Notes: generated from the letters alone by a model not told the origin. Positions 46,280-54,442 are shown, counted from the stretch's first letter. The stretch: 64,000 nt of DNA from Puniceibacterium antarcticum (GCF_002760615.1 NZ_AWWI01000060.1:124001-188000), one strand, 5' to 3'. Made by a program: numbers and translations.

Positions 46280-46867
46280 ATGATTATGCTTGGTTTTATA
46301 AGAGCTGTGCCCTTGGCCGTGGCGCTGATCCTTGGTGCACAAGGCGCGCTGGCGAAAACAGAGCTTCCGCGCGAATTGAGTTGTGCTGTTGCCAGCGTCA
46401 CCGGTGCCGAAAGCTGCGCAGGTATTTATTCCGGCAACAACTCCAACAGCGATCTGAACGGGCTGTTCGGGGTCGCCGATTGGGGCAAGGAATACAAGAT
46501 CGACAGCGATCACGGATCGCTGTCTTTCGGTGGCACGGCCTTGACCGTATCCAACCGTTCCAAAAGTTGGAGCCTTGAGGGCGCTGGGACCTATGCCAAC
46601 CTTATGTTCGTGCTGAAGGGTGGCAACAGCTATTCTGCGTTCCTCATGGACACCAGCGTCCTGTCCGGCAGCTGGGACACGCAGTCCATGCTGAAAGGCA
46701 ATGGGAAGCGCGGGCCGGATCTATCGCATTGGTCGGTCTATACGCAGGGGACCACTACTGTCGGGAAACCGGGTGTGCCGTCGGCTGTACCACTTCCTGC
46801 CGGGGTTGGCCTTTTGATGGCCGCTCTGGGTGGTCTGGGCCTGATGCGTCGTCGCAAGGCCGCCTGA
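46280..46867 (+). CDS. VPLPA-CTERM sorting-domain protein
   Basis: A 195-aa exported protein with a Sec signal peptide (FIRAVPLAVALILGAQGALA) and a C-terminal tripartite sorting signal: the VPLPAG motif, a hydrophobic helix (GVGLLMAALGGLGLM) and RRRK. This is the VPLPA-CTERM variant of the PEP-CTERM system, recognised by an exosortase and common in Rhodobacteraceae. The mature body is rich in Gly, Ser and Asn (SGNNSNSDLNGL) with few cysteines, fitting a surface or extracellular matrix protein. No exosortase gene is in the window. AGAAGG lies 9 nt before the ATG at 46280. Confidence 0.85.
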   Translation: MIMLGFIRAVPLAVALILGAQGALAKTELPRELSCAVASVTGAESCAGIYSGNNSNSDLNGLFGVADWGKEYKIDSDHGSLSFGGTALTVSNRSKSWSLEGAGTYANLMFVLKGGNSYSAFLMDTSVLSGSWDTQSMLKGNGKRGPDLSHWSVYTQGTTTVGKPGVPSAVPLPAGVGLLMAALGGLGLMRRRKAA

Positions 46868-46938
46868 ACCGCAAGAGTACCTTACAGAAAAGCGCGACGC
46901 ATTTTGCGCCGCCCTTTTTCGTATCCGTAGGACTGTCT

Positions 46939-46963
46939 GGCAGAACGCGTGTTGCGTTCTGCC
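46939..46963. terminator. Hairpin between convergent genes
   Basis: GGCAGAACGC/GCGTTCTGCC is a perfect 10-bp stem with a 5-nt loop. It lies between the VPLPA-CTERM gene and the 3' end of mmsA and probably ends one or both transcripts, though neither strand has a good T-run right after it. A CCCTTTTT run occurs on the + strand just before it (46914-46920). Confidence 0.55.
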
Positions 46964-46972
46964 GGGGTCCAG

Positions 46973-48472
46973 TCACTCCATCGGTTTGAAGTTGAATTCG
47001 CCGCCGTCCTTGATGCCCGAGAACCAGCGCGCCGTGACGGTCTTGGTCTTGGTGTAGAACTTGAAGGCGTCAGGGCCGTACTGGTTGAGATCGCCGAATG
47101 CCGATTTCTTCCAGCCGCCAAAGCTGTGGTAGCTGAGCGGCACCGGGATGGGGAAGTTGATGCCGACCATGCCGACATTCACGCGGTGCGCAAAGTCACG
47201 CGCCGTATCGCCATCTGCAGTGTAGATCGCAACACCGTTGCCATAGGGATTGTCGATGACGAGGTTCAGCGCCTCTTCATAGGTCTCTGCACGGACGGTG
47301 GAGAGGACAGGGCCAAAGATCTCTTCCTTGTAGATGTCCATGTCGGTCGTCACGTTGTCAAAGAGTGACGGGCCGACGAAATAGCCATCCTCGTAGCCCT
47401 GCAGGCTGAAACCGCGACCATCAACCACCAGATCGGCACCCTGATCGACACCAGAGTTCACCAGACCTTCGATCCGCTGCTTGGCGGCTGCGGTGATGAC
47501 GGGGCCGTAATCCACATCTTCGCCCGAGGTGTAAGGCCCGACCTTGAGCTTTTCGACGCGGGGCACCAGCTTTGCGATCAGCTTGTCCGCGGTTTCCTTG
47601 CCCACCGGGACAGCCACCGAAATCGCCATGCAGCGTTCGCCCGCAGCACCGTAGCCAGCCCCCACCAGAGCATCAGCCGCCTTGTCGAGATCGGCATCGG
47701 GCATGATGATCATGTGGTTCTTGGCACCGCCAAAGCACTGCGCACGTTTGCCGTTGGTCGCCGCGCGGCCATAGATGTACTGCGCGATCGGGGTCGAGCC
47801 GACAAAGCCAACCGCCTGCACGGTTTCATTGTCGAGGATCGCATCCACAACTTCCTTGTCGCCGTTGACCACCTGCAGCACGCCATCGGGCAAGCCGGCT
47901 TCGCTCAGCAGTTCGGCCAGACGCAGCGCGGTCGAGGGGCAGCGCTCGGACGGTTTCAGGATCATCGCGTTGCCGCAGGAAATCGCCGGGGCCATTTTCC
48001 ACAGCGGGATCATCGCCGGAAAGTTGAAGGGCGTGATGCCCGCGACGACACCCAGCGCCTGACGCATGGAATAAAGGTCGATTCCGGGACCGCCGTCATC
48101 GGTGAATTCGCCCTTGAGCATCGCAGGCGCGCCCATGCATACCTCAACCACTTCAAGGCCACGCTGCACATCGCCGCGCGCGTCGGGCAGGGTCTTGCCA
48201 TGTTCGCGGCTGACCAGCTCGGCCAGCTCGTCCATGTGTTCGTTGATCAGCGCGCCGAATTTCATCATCACGCGGGCACGGCGCTGCGGGTTGGTGGCGC
48301 CCCATGTCTTTTGCGCCTCCGCAGCCTTGGCCACGGCATCGTTCAGCTCTTGCACTGTTGCCAGCGGCACCTTGGCCTGCACTTCGCCGGTGGCGGGGTT
48401 GAAGATTTCGGTGAAACGTCCCGAGGTGCCTTTGACATGGGCACCGTTGATGTAGTGGGTCAGTTCTTTCAT
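46973..48472 (-). CDS. mmsA: Methylmalonate-semialdehyde dehydrogenase (acylating)
   Basis: MmsA converts methylmalonate semialdehyde with CoA and NAD to propionyl-CoA and CO2, the last step of valine catabolism. The 499-aa aldehyde dehydrogenase has TPFNFPAMIPLWK, VGFVGSTPIAQYIYG and AAGERCMAISVAVPVG with the catalytic Cys. NFPIPVPLSYHSFGGWK near the end is typical of MMSDH. AGGAGG lies 7 nt before the ATG. It is separate from mmsB and divergent from a LysR gene. Confidence 0.95.
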   Translation of the reverse strand: MKELTHYINGAHVKGTSGRFTEIFNPATGEVQAKVPLATVQELNDAVAKAAEAQKTWGATNPQRRARVMMKFGALINEHMDELAELVSREHGKTLPDARGDVQRGLEVVEVCMGAPAMLKGEFTDDGGPGIDLYSMRQALGVVAGITPFNFPAMIPLWKMAPAISCGNAMILKPSERCPSTALRLAELLSEAGLPDGVLQVVNGDKEVVDAILDNETVQAVGFVGSTPIAQYIYGRAATNGKRAQCFGGAKNHMIIMPDADLDKAADALVGAGYGAAGERCMAISVAVPVGKETADKLIAKLVPRVEKLKVGPYTSGEDVDYGPVITAAAKQRIEGLVNSGVDQGADLVVDGRGFSLQGYEDGYFVGPSLFDNVTTDMDIYKEEIFGPVLSTVRAETYEEALNLVIDNPYGNGVAIYTADGDTARDFAHRVNVGMVGINFPIPVPLSYHSFGGWKKSAFGDLNQYGPDAFKFYTKTKTVTARWFSGIKDGGEFNFKPME

Positions 48473-48505
48473 GGGGGATCCTCCTAGGTTGGCGTCACTC
48501 TAGCC

Positions 48506-48561
48506 TTGCAAAAATAAGGGCAACAGGGGAAATATGCCAAATAGGCTTTGCATAAATGCAA
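48506..48561. promoter_or_regulatory. Candidate LysR operator between mmsA and its regulator
   Basis: A perfect palindrome TTGCAT-AA-ATGCAA at 48548-48561 fits the LysR T-N11-A type. A partial second site TTGCAAAAATAAGG is 42 nt away at 48506-48519. Both lie in the 90-nt divergent spacer, where the LysR product should bind. The palindrome ends 1 nt before the chosen LysR start. Confidence 0.55.
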
Positions 48562-48562
48562 G

Positions 48563-49471
48563 ATGGGGGCGGGCGTGGCGGAAATCTGGGACGACGTGCG
48601 CATCTTTCTGGCCGTCGCGCGCAGCGAAAGCCTTTCCGCCGCCGGGCGCCTGCTGCGCATGGACCCTGCCACCGTTGGCAGGCGCATCGCGCGGCTGGAA
48701 CAGTCCCTTAATGCGCCGCTTTTTGCGAAATCACCACAGGGCTATGCGATGACCGAGCCCGGCGCGCGGCTCTTGCGCCATGCCGAAGCGGCCGAACAGG
48801 CGATGCAGGCGGCGGCAGAGGCGGTGGCGGGCGTAACGGAGGGGCTGTCGGGGCAGATCCGCATCGGAGCGCCGGATGGGTGCGCGAATTTCCTGCTGCC
48901 CCAGGTCTGCGCCGCCATTGCCGATGACAATCCGGAACTTGAGGTGCAGATCGTCGCGCTGCCGCGTGTGGTGAACCTGTCCAAGCGCGAGGCGGACATG
49001 GCGATCGCCGTATCGCCCCCGACAGCCGGACGGCTGAGTGTGCAGAAGGTGACGGATTATCACCTACATCTCGCGGCCAGCGAAAGCTATCTTGCACAGC
49101 ATCCGCCGATCCGCACCCGGGGGGACCTGAACGGGCACCGGCTGGTTGGCTATATCTCGGACATGATCTTTGACAAGGAACTGGATTATCTGTCCGATCT
49201 TGGCGTGACGCGGCACGCGCTGGCATCGAATTCGGTTGCGGTGCAGTTCCACTGGTTGCGCCAGGGTGCGGGGATTGGCATCGTGCATGACTTCGCTCTG
49301 CCTGCCGCACCGGACATGGTCAAGGTTCTGGGCGATGACATCAGCCTGACCCGCAGCTTTTACCTTGTCCGCCATGCCGATGACAGGCGTCTTGAACGGA
49401 TGAACCGCTTTGCTGCCCTGTTGGCAGACGGGCTGCGCCGCGAAACCGCGCGCCTCGAAGGTCTGACTTGA
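48563..49471 (+). CDS. LysR-family transcriptional regulator, divergent to mmsA
   Basis: A 302-aa LysR regulator with an N-terminal winged helix (VRIFLAVARSESLSAAGRLLRMDPATVGRRIARLEQ across two segments) and a C-terminal periplasmic-binding-like effector domain (QIRIGAPDGCANFLLP). The start could be ATG 48563 or GTG 48575; neither has a strong ribosome site. Adjacency and the shared palindrome suggest it controls mmsA, with a valine pathway intermediate as effector (inference). Confidence 0.85.
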   Translation: MGAGVAEIWDDVRIFLAVARSESLSAAGRLLRMDPATVGRRIARLEQSLNAPLFAKSPQGYAMTEPGARLLRHAEAAEQAMQAAAEAVAGVTEGLSGQIRIGAPDGCANFLLPQVCAAIADDNPELEVQIVALPRVVNLSKREADMAIAVSPPTAGRLSVQKVTDYHLHLAASESYLAQHPPIRTRGDLNGHRLVGYISDMIFDKELDYLSDLGVTRHALASNSVAVQFHWLRQGAGIGIVHDFALPAAPDMVKVLGDDISLTRSFYLVRHADDRRLERMNRFAALLADGLRRETARLEGLT

Positions 49472-49533
49472 CAGAGCGGCCCTTCGCAGAGGACGCTGGA
49501 AAAAAGCAGATATATCAGTGGAGGAGGATGGAT

Positions 49534-49968
49534 ATGCAGGTACACCACATTCTGAAGAGCAAGGCGAATGACGTGGTTTTCACGGTCACACCCGGGTCGC
49601 TTGTTGCAGAGGCTGCAAAGATTCTGGCGGACAAGCGCATCGGCACCGTGGTGGTTTCACCTGATGGGATCACCGCGACCGGTGTTCTGTCCGAACGTGA
49701 CATCGTGCGCCAGCTTGCCAAACATGGCGCGGCCTGCCTGTCGGCGGCGGTCAGCGATTACATGACCTCTAGAATCCAGACCTGTACCCGCGATGAAGAG
49801 GCGGATGCCATTCTGACCCGCATGACCGAAGGCCGGTTCCGTCACATGCCAGTTGTCGAAGAGGGCAAGCTGATCGGCCTGATCACCATAGGGGACGTGG
49901 TCAAGGCGCGTCTCAGCGAATTGTCGATGGAAAAATCCGCTCTCGAAGGCATGATCATGGGCTATTGA
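49534..49968 (+). CDS. CBS-domain pair protein
   Basis: A 144-aa stand-alone pair of CBS domains, each ending in the expected pattern: KRIGTVVVSPDGITATGVLSERDIVRQL in two segments, and GRFRHMPVVEEGKLIGLITIGDVVKARL. Such modules bind adenine nucleotides and regulate partner enzymes or channels; the partner here is unknown. GGAGGAGG lies before tandem ATGs, and the second (49534) has the better spacing. Confidence 0.9.
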   Translation: MQVHHILKSKANDVVFTVTPGSLVAEAAKILADKRIGTVVVSPDGITATGVLSERDIVRQLAKHGAACLSAAVSDYMTSRIQTCTRDEEADAILTRMTEGRFRHMPVVEEGKLIGLITIGDVVKARLSELSMEKSALEGMIMGY

Positions 49969-49997
49969 TGGGCCGGGTTCGTCCGCGACATCGCTCC

Positions 49998-50053
49998 TGG
50001 TTCGCATTTGGGGTTGCAAAGGTTAACGCAATATTGTTGCGTGCGCCGAACCA
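49998..50053 (+). other. Nested inverted repeats before coaD
   Basis: TGGTTCG (49998-50004) pairs with CGAACCA (50047-50053), enclosing ACGCAA-TATTG-TTGCGT near 50026-50042. It could form a two-tier stem ending 17 nt before the coaD start. With no T-run it may be a leader structure or promoter palindrome. Confidence 0.4.
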
Positions 50054-50070
50054 ATAACAGGGGGCACCCC

Positions 50071-50577
50071 ATGCAAATCGGCCTGTATCCCGGAACCTTC
50101 GATCCCATCACGCTGGGGCATATCGACATCATCCGCCGCGCCACCGTCTTGGTGGACAGGCTGGTGATCGGCGTTGCCATCAATCGCGACAAGGGGCCGC
50201 TTTTCAGCCTCGAAGAACGGGTGAGCATGATCCAGGAGGAGTGTGCCAGCCTGATCGAGCAGACGGGCACAGAGATTGTGGTTCATCCGTTTGAAAACCT
50301 GCTGATCAACTGCGCCCGCGATGTGGGCGCACAGGTCATCATCCGCGGTTTGCGGGCGGTCGCGGATTTTGAATATGAATTTCAGATGGTCGGCATGAAC
50401 CGGGCCCTGGATGACAAGATCGAGACCGTGTTTCTGATGTCCGAAGCCCGTCATCAGGCCATCGCGTCAAAACTGGTCAAGGAAATTGCGCGGCTCGGCG
50501 GTGATGTCGGGAAATTCGTCACGCCCCAAGTCAGGGATGCCCTGCGTGCCCGGTACGAGGCGTCTCAGAGACCGTAG
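50071..50577 (+). CDS. coaD: Phosphopantetheine adenylyltransferase
   Basis: CoaD joins 4'-phosphopantetheine to ATP, giving dephospho-CoA in the penultimate step of CoA synthesis. The 168-aa nucleotidyltransferase has the GLYPGTFDPITLGHIDI motif with the HxGH-type TLGH, VIIRGLRAVADFEYE and a C-terminal SKLVKEIARLGGDVGKFV. The ATG at 50071 gives the standard start. It lies apart from coaX in this window. Its last 13 nt overlap the end of an antisense DUF1127 gene. Confidence 0.95.
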   Translation: MQIGLYPGTFDPITLGHIDIIRRATVLVDRLVIGVAINRDKGPLFSLEERVSMIQEECASLIEQTGTEIVVHPFENLLINCARDVGAQVIIRGLRAVADFEYEFQMVGMNRALDDKIETVFLMSEARHQAIASKLVKEIARLGGDVGKFVTPQVRDALRARYEASQRP

Positions 50578-50726
50578 ACGGCGTGGCGCGCGACAAGGTG
50601 TTCGTTGCCGACAATATCAAGATCGATACGGCTGCGCAGCGACAGGGATCGCAGCGCGGCCAGAGTCTTGCGATAGGCGATGTGCTGACGGATGCGGGTG
50701 CTGAGAGTTGTGAAAGTCTGTGTCAT
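50565..50726 (-). CDS. DUF1127-type microprotein (first)
   Basis: A 53-aa Arg-rich protein on the minus strand, starting at ATG 50726 and ending inside the coaD 3' end. The frame has an N-terminal TFTTLSTRIRQHI helix and a conserved-looking LRSLSLRSRIDLDI core, matching the short DUF1127 proteins of alphaproteobacteria. Members elsewhere act in phosphate or RNA-related regulation; here no role is shown. It is the downstream member of a tandem pair. Confidence 0.72.
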   Translation of the reverse strand: MTQTFTTLSTRIRQHIAYRKTLAALRSLSLRSRIDLDIVGNEHLVARHAVYGL

Positions 50727-50792
50727 TTTAGGTCCTTTGGTGTGACTGCACGGTTCAGGTCCAGTGCGGGGCGTGTTCTGTAAGAGACTGTT

Positions 50793-50954
50793 TCAGGTGC
50801 CGTTAAAGGCGCGTCTTGCGATTTTTTCGGCGTCCGCTGGATGAATGTCGATGTCGAGCGCCACATACAGGGGCATCTGGCGAAGTTCACTGAGGGTGCG
50901 GCGCCCTTCTGCGCGCTTTGCAATGCGCTTCTGAAAGGTGGAGAGCAGCGTCAT
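50793..50954 (-). CDS. DUF1127-type microprotein (second)
   Basis: A 53-aa protein on the minus strand with a strong AAAGGAGG 7 nt before ATG 50954. Core: FQKRIAKRAEGRRTLSELRQM, then LDIDIHPADAEKIARRAF. The same length as its neighbour and a related core mark a tandem pair. On the minus strand the leader (50955-51110) holds the stem GTGCTGC/GCAGCAC upstream of the likely promoter. Confidence 0.75.
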   Translation of the reverse strand: MTLLSTFQKRIAKRAEGRRTLSELRQMPLYVALDIDIHPADAEKIARRAFNGT

Positions 50955-51143
50955 TCGGTGCCTCCTTTCAGGGAGCTTTGTTTGTGGCCTGTATCTGTTT
51001 TCGATAGCGCTAACATATGCGTGCTGCGGTGCAGCACAACTGACGTGACTCCAATGCCGCCATGCAGAAAATGCAGGGCTAGATTCAGCGTTTCTTAAAA
51101 TCTGACAGGTAGAACAGGCGGCACCAGACACAGGAGAATCCTG

Positions 51144-51422
51144 ATGGACAGCTTGAAAATCGGTGACGTTGTCGCAAGGGCAGGGAAAAATCCGGCCCAA
51201 ACGCAACAGGTGGCTCAAACGGCCGCTTTTGACGATGCAATTAACGCTGCAAGGTCCTCGTTGGGACTTACGGGGCGCATGCCCTCTGCATTTGAAATGC
51301 AGCTTGCGACCTCTTCAGTCGCACCACTTTCCTCACCTCCGCCAGTATCCGTAGCACCTCTGCCTTTGGCAGCGGTGGGTTATACTTCGGCGCGGGCGGC
51401 GATTGGCGGGGATACGGACTAG
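51144..51422 (+). CDS. Hypothetical protein
   Basis: A 92-aa frame with CAGGAGAATCCTG before its ATG. The first 50 residues are soluble and Ala/Gln-rich (TQQVAQTAAFDDAINAAR). The rest is Ser/Pro/Ala-rich. From about 51296 a different frame becomes open and looks more protein-like up to 51535, so this gene may be frameshifted in its last third. Unrecognised. Confidence 0.55.
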   Translation: MDSLKIGDVVARAGKNPAQTQQVAQTAAFDDAINAARSSLGLTGRMPSAFEMQLATSSVAPLSSPPPVSVAPLPLAAVGYTSARAAIGGDTD

Positions 51423-51774
51423 CAACTCTGCCGACTGAAACGCCTTTGCACATCAGGATCAAAGATCCCAAGGCGAAAGACGATCTGCAAAGGTTTCAGG
51501 GAAAGGTCGGATTGCCGCGGCGCAAGAGCGCCTAACAGGATCGGCGGATGCGTGAAAATCGCGTTTCCGCCGGTTTTGATAAGTATGAGTTTCAAGGGAG
51601 TTCTATGGACCCAATTGCCCTGATATGCGCGCCGCCAAAGGCGTCGTGTGCGAACACTGCAGGATGGACCGGCAGGCGCCTGTCTGTGGCAAATCCCCCC
51701 AGAGCGTGCAGATCCTGCCTTCGATGCGTGTCTGCGACAGCAAGGACGCCTTGTCCCCGCTGCCGCAGTTTTCA
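51423..51774. other. Region between the 51144 gene and gap
   Basis: No start-bearing gene is supported. On the + strand the frame 51296-51535 stays open and encodes YFGAGGDWRGYGLATLP and IRIKDPKAKDDLQRF before a TAA, with no start of its own. It is a possible shifted 3' end of the preceding gene. 51536-51774 holds only weak frames, and gap is read toward it from the other side. CAAGG-ACG-CCTTG near 51740 may help terminate gap. Confidence 0.35.
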
Positions 51775-52776
51775 TCAGATCAGTTTGCCCATCGCAACGG
51801 CTGTGTCGGCCATGCGGTTGGAAAAACCCCATTCGTTGTCATACCAGCTGAGGATGCGGCACATGGTGCCGTCCATGACCTTGGTCTGATCCATATGGAA
51901 GATCGAAGAATGCGGATCATGGTTGAAATCCATGCTGACCAGCTGACGGTCGGTATAGCCCAGGATGCCCTTGAGGGGGCCATCAGCGGCGGCGCGGATC
52001 GCATCGTTGATTTCGGCAATCGTGGTGTCGCGCGAAGATTCGAATGTCAGATCAACAACCGACACGTTCGGGGTGGGAACGCGAATGGCAACGCCGTCCA
52101 GCTTGCCCGCTAGTTCCGGAAGCACCAGACCCACGGCCTTGGCCGCTCCGGTCGAGGTGGGGATCATGTTCAGCGCAGCCGCGCGGCCGCGATAAAGATC
52201 CTTGTGCATCGTGTCGAGCGTCGGCTGATCACCGGTGTAGGAGTGGATCGTGGTCATAAAGCCGCGCTTGATGCCGATCAGATCGTTCAGCACCTTGGCG
52301 ACGGGGGACAGGCAGTTCGTGGTGCAGGACGCGTTTGAGACGATGATATCATCCTTTGTCAGCGTGTCATGGTTCACACCGTAAACAATCGTCTTGTCCG
52401 CATCGGTGCCGGGGGCCGAGATCAGCACGCGCGACGCGCCGTTCTGCAGGTGTGCCTGGCACTTTTCCTTGGACGTGAAGATGCCGGTGCATTCCATCAC
52501 CACATCGACGTCACCCCAGGGCAGCTCTGCCGGGTTGCGCAGCGCGGTCACCTTCATCGGGCCACGGCCCACGTCGATTGTGTCCTCCGTGGTCTTCACC
52601 TGGGCCGGGAAACGGCCATGCACGCTGTCGTATTGCAGCAGATGTGCGTTTGTCTCGACAGGGCCGAGATCGTTGATCGCGACGACTTCGATATCGGTGC
52701 GGCCTGATTCAATGATGGCGCGCAGCACGTTGCGCCCGATACGTCCAAATCCGTTGATGGCAACCTTGGTGGTCAT
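51775..52776 (-). CDS. gap: Glyceraldehyde-3-phosphate dehydrogenase, type I
   Basis: GAPDH catalyses the NAD(P)-dependent oxidation of glyceraldehyde-3-phosphate to 1,3-bisphosphoglycerate in glycolysis, and its reverse in gluconeogenesis. The 333-aa protein has the Rossmann [14 protein letters not shown] start, the active-site [17 protein letters not shown] with the catalytic Cys, and [12 protein letters not shown] near the end. GAAGGAGGG precedes the ATG on the minus strand. A stand-alone gene, not in an operon with pgk. Confidence 0.96.
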   Translation of the reverse strand: MTTKVAINGFGRIGRNVLRAIIESGRTDIEVVAINDLGPVETNAHLLQYDSVHGRFPAQVKTTEDTIDVGRGPMKVTALRNPAELPWGDVDVVMECTGIFTSKEKCQAHLQNGASRVLISAPGTDADKTIVYGVNHDTLTKDDIIVSNASCTTNCLSPVAKVLNDLIGIKRGFMTTIHSYTGDQPTLDTMHKDLYRGRAAALNMIPTSTGAAKAVGLVLPELAGKLDGVAIRVPTPNVSVVDLTFESSRDTTIAEINDAIRAAADGPLKGILGYTDRQLVSMDFNHDPHSSIFHMDQTKVMDGTMCRILSWYDNEWGFSNRMADTAVAMGKLI

Positions 52777-52817
52777 GGGAAAAATCCCTCCTTCTTTCGT
52801 TTCAGCGGCCGGACCGA

Positions 52818-53003
52818 TCAGTCCGAAACTCTGTTACCGCTCGCAATCAAATGGTCCGCGCGGCTCACGCGGCGGCCCTGAGTCCTGATGCCCGCAAGGC
52901 GGCGAAACGCCAAGCGGTTCTGCAGGACAATGACCTTGTTGCGAAGAAACAGCAGATGGTCCAGCGCGTAAAGCGGATAACCCGCGATGACCTGCGCAAA
53001 CAT
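52818..53003 (-). CDS. Possible small protein upstream of gap
   Basis: A minus-strand frame from ATG 53003 (61 aa; a GTG at 53078 would add 25 residues). Codons favour G/C at the third base, and the sequence [16 protein letters not shown] followed by a basic stretch resembles a small membrane-associated protein. There is no clear ribosome site, and the + strand is also open here. It may equally be non-coding leader of gap. Confidence 0.3.
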   Translation of the reverse strand: MFAQVIAGYPLYALDHLLFLRNKVIVLQNRLAFRRLAGIRTQGRRVSRADHLIASGNRVSD

Positions 53004-53074
53004 GACGTTCGCCTGCAGCAGTCGGCCGAAATATGTCCTGCGGCAGGGGATTGCATCCCGCTCCGGGCCTGCAG

Positions 53075-53599
53075 TCACAGCGTATCGGCGCCAGAACGCT
53101 CCAGCAGGGGCACGCCCAGCAGATCCTCGATCAGCAGGCTCAGCAATCCGCCGCGCCCCGTGACGCCGGCCTTGCGGTAGATGGCGTTGAGGTGCGATTT
53201 CACTGTCCCCTCGGCGGATCCGCGCAGCACGGCGATTTCACTGATGCTCATGCCCTTGATCGTGAACTGCGCCACATCCTGCTCGGACGGGGTCAGTGCC
53301 CAGAGGTGAAAATGTTCTTCGATGACGTCATGAAAGGCGCCCGTGGCAGCGGTGACCTGTCGTTCCAGGTGCGCCTCGCGTCTCAGCAGATCCATCAGGA
53401 GCCGCGTTTCGATGACGACGGCAGCCATAAGGGCCAGCGAAGCGATGGCCTCAAACACCATCTCGCCATGGATCAGGTTTGCCCAGCCACCATCCACCCC
53501 GTCAAACACGGCATCCGCCACATAAAACGCCGCGCAAATGCTTTGCACGGCGATCACGATGACAAGAGAGGCGGGCGCGCGTTTGTTCGGAACCGTCAT
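53075..53599 (-). CDS. Membrane-anchored LuxR-type transcriptional regulator
   Basis: A 174-aa protein with two N-terminal membrane helices (LVIVIAVQSICAAFYVADAVF and EAIASLALMAAVVIETRLLM), a short linker and a C-terminal LuxR/GerE helix-turn-helix (LTPSEQDVAQFTIKGMSISE, then GTVKSHLNAIYRKAG). A DNA-binding domain tethered to the membrane implies direct signal transfer from membrane to promoter without a kinase. It overlaps the cytochrome b561 gene by ATGA, so that protein is its likely partner or sensor (inference). Confidence 0.85.
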   Translation of the reverse strand: MTVPNKRAPASLVIVIAVQSICAAFYVADAVFDGVDGGWANLIHGEMVFEAIASLALMAAVVIETRLLMDLLRREAHLERQVTAATGAFHDVIEEHFHLWALTPSEQDVAQFTIKGMSISEIAVLRGSAEGTVKSHLNAIYRKAGVTGRGGLLSLLIEDLLGVPLLERSGADTL

Positions 53600-54135
53600 G
53601 GAACGATGTTAGCATCTCCGGGAATGTCTTTGACACCCGTAATCATGGCCCGGGGCAGATTGACGCCGGTGCGCAGGCTTTCCCAGATTACGGCACCCAC
53701 ATGCACACCCACCGACACTCCGGCCCAAACCACCAGTGTTTCGTGCAGGTTTTCGACCCAGCCCATGCCCCAATAGGCATCGGTCGTCAGCATGTAGCCG
53801 GTGACAGCAACGGCCGAAATGCTGATCAGCAGGTTCAGGATCATCAGCGCACCAAGCGGAGAATGCCCCAGATGCACCTTTTTGCGCCGGGTGGCGATGT
53901 CGGACAGATGGCCCATTACTGCAGAAGGGGATGGCACGAAGGACGAGAATTTGGCCGAACGCGGCCCGAAGACACCCCAGATCAGCCGCAGCGCGATCAG
54001 TGCGCCAATCACATAGCCCAAAGCATGGTGCAGGGTGCTTTCGGGATTGGTGAACAGGGCATTTGCGACAAACCCGATCACAAGCGCCCAGTGAAAGACC
54101 CGAAGGAAGGGGTCCCAGATACGATGATGCAGCAT
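53596..54135 (-). CDS. Cytochrome b561-family membrane protein
   Basis: A 179-aa four-helix di-heme-type b cytochrome. RVFHWALVIGF has the first helix His; LHHALGYVIGALIALRLIWGVFG, the LGHSPLGALMIL helix and ENLHETLVVWAGVSVGVHVGAVI supply further His ligands. The family moves electrons across or within the membrane, often as a subunit for a c-type cytochrome or as a sensor module. ATG 54135 (MLHHRIWDP) is the family-like start. It lies between the PepSY gene and the LuxR gene in one operon. Confidence 0.88.
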   Translation of the reverse strand: MLHHRIWDPFLRVFHWALVIGFVANALFTNPESTLHHALGYVIGALIALRLIWGVFGPRSAKFSSFVPSPSAVMGHLSDIATRRKKVHLGHSPLGALMILNLLISISAVAVTGYMLTTDAYWGMGWVENLHETLVVWAGVSVGVHVGAVIWESLRTGVNLPRAMITGVKDIPGDANIVP

Positions 54136-54196
54136 GGCGGATATTCCTCTGATGGGGGCGGGCGCGGACCCGGGGTGCCGGATCCGTGCCTTTGAG

Positions 54197-54442
54197 TCAG
54201 TCGGCTGTCTTGGTGCGCACAACGTTCATCGCGGCATCCAGATAGAGTTCGACCTTCTTTCCGTCTCTCAGGGCGTAGACCTCGAACATGCCGTCCTCGA
54301 CGTCGACGCGGCGGACCTCATAGCCCTGCGCGGTCAGGGAAGAGGTGATTTCCTGTGTCTTGGCGGTGTCCAGAACAACCGATTCAGACGCCTGAACGGC
54401 GCCGGCAGTGAGCAGGAGCACAAGGGCGAGTGTGCGTGTCAT
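54197..54442 (-). CDS. Small periplasmic PepSY-domain protein
   Basis: An 81-aa protein with a signal peptide (TLALVLLLTAGAVQA) and a single PepSY-like fold (QGYEVRRVDVEDGMFEVYAL, then ELYLDAAMNVVRTK). PepSY modules are thought to modulate proteases or bind ligands in the periplasm. GAAAGGACCCCCTC precedes the ATG. It is the first gene of the operon with cytochrome b561 and the membrane LuxR regulator. Confidence 0.85.
   Translation of the reverse strand: MTRTLALVLLLTAGAVQASESVVLDTAKTQEITSSLTAQGYEVRRVDVEDGMFEVYALRDGKKVELYLDAAMNVVRTKTAD

Noticed and set aside
51548-51889. 113-codon + strand frame with AAGGGAG near an internal ATG, overlapping the gap 3' end
   Set aside because: The product is Cys/Arg/Pro-rich without domain character and the last third is antisense to gap.
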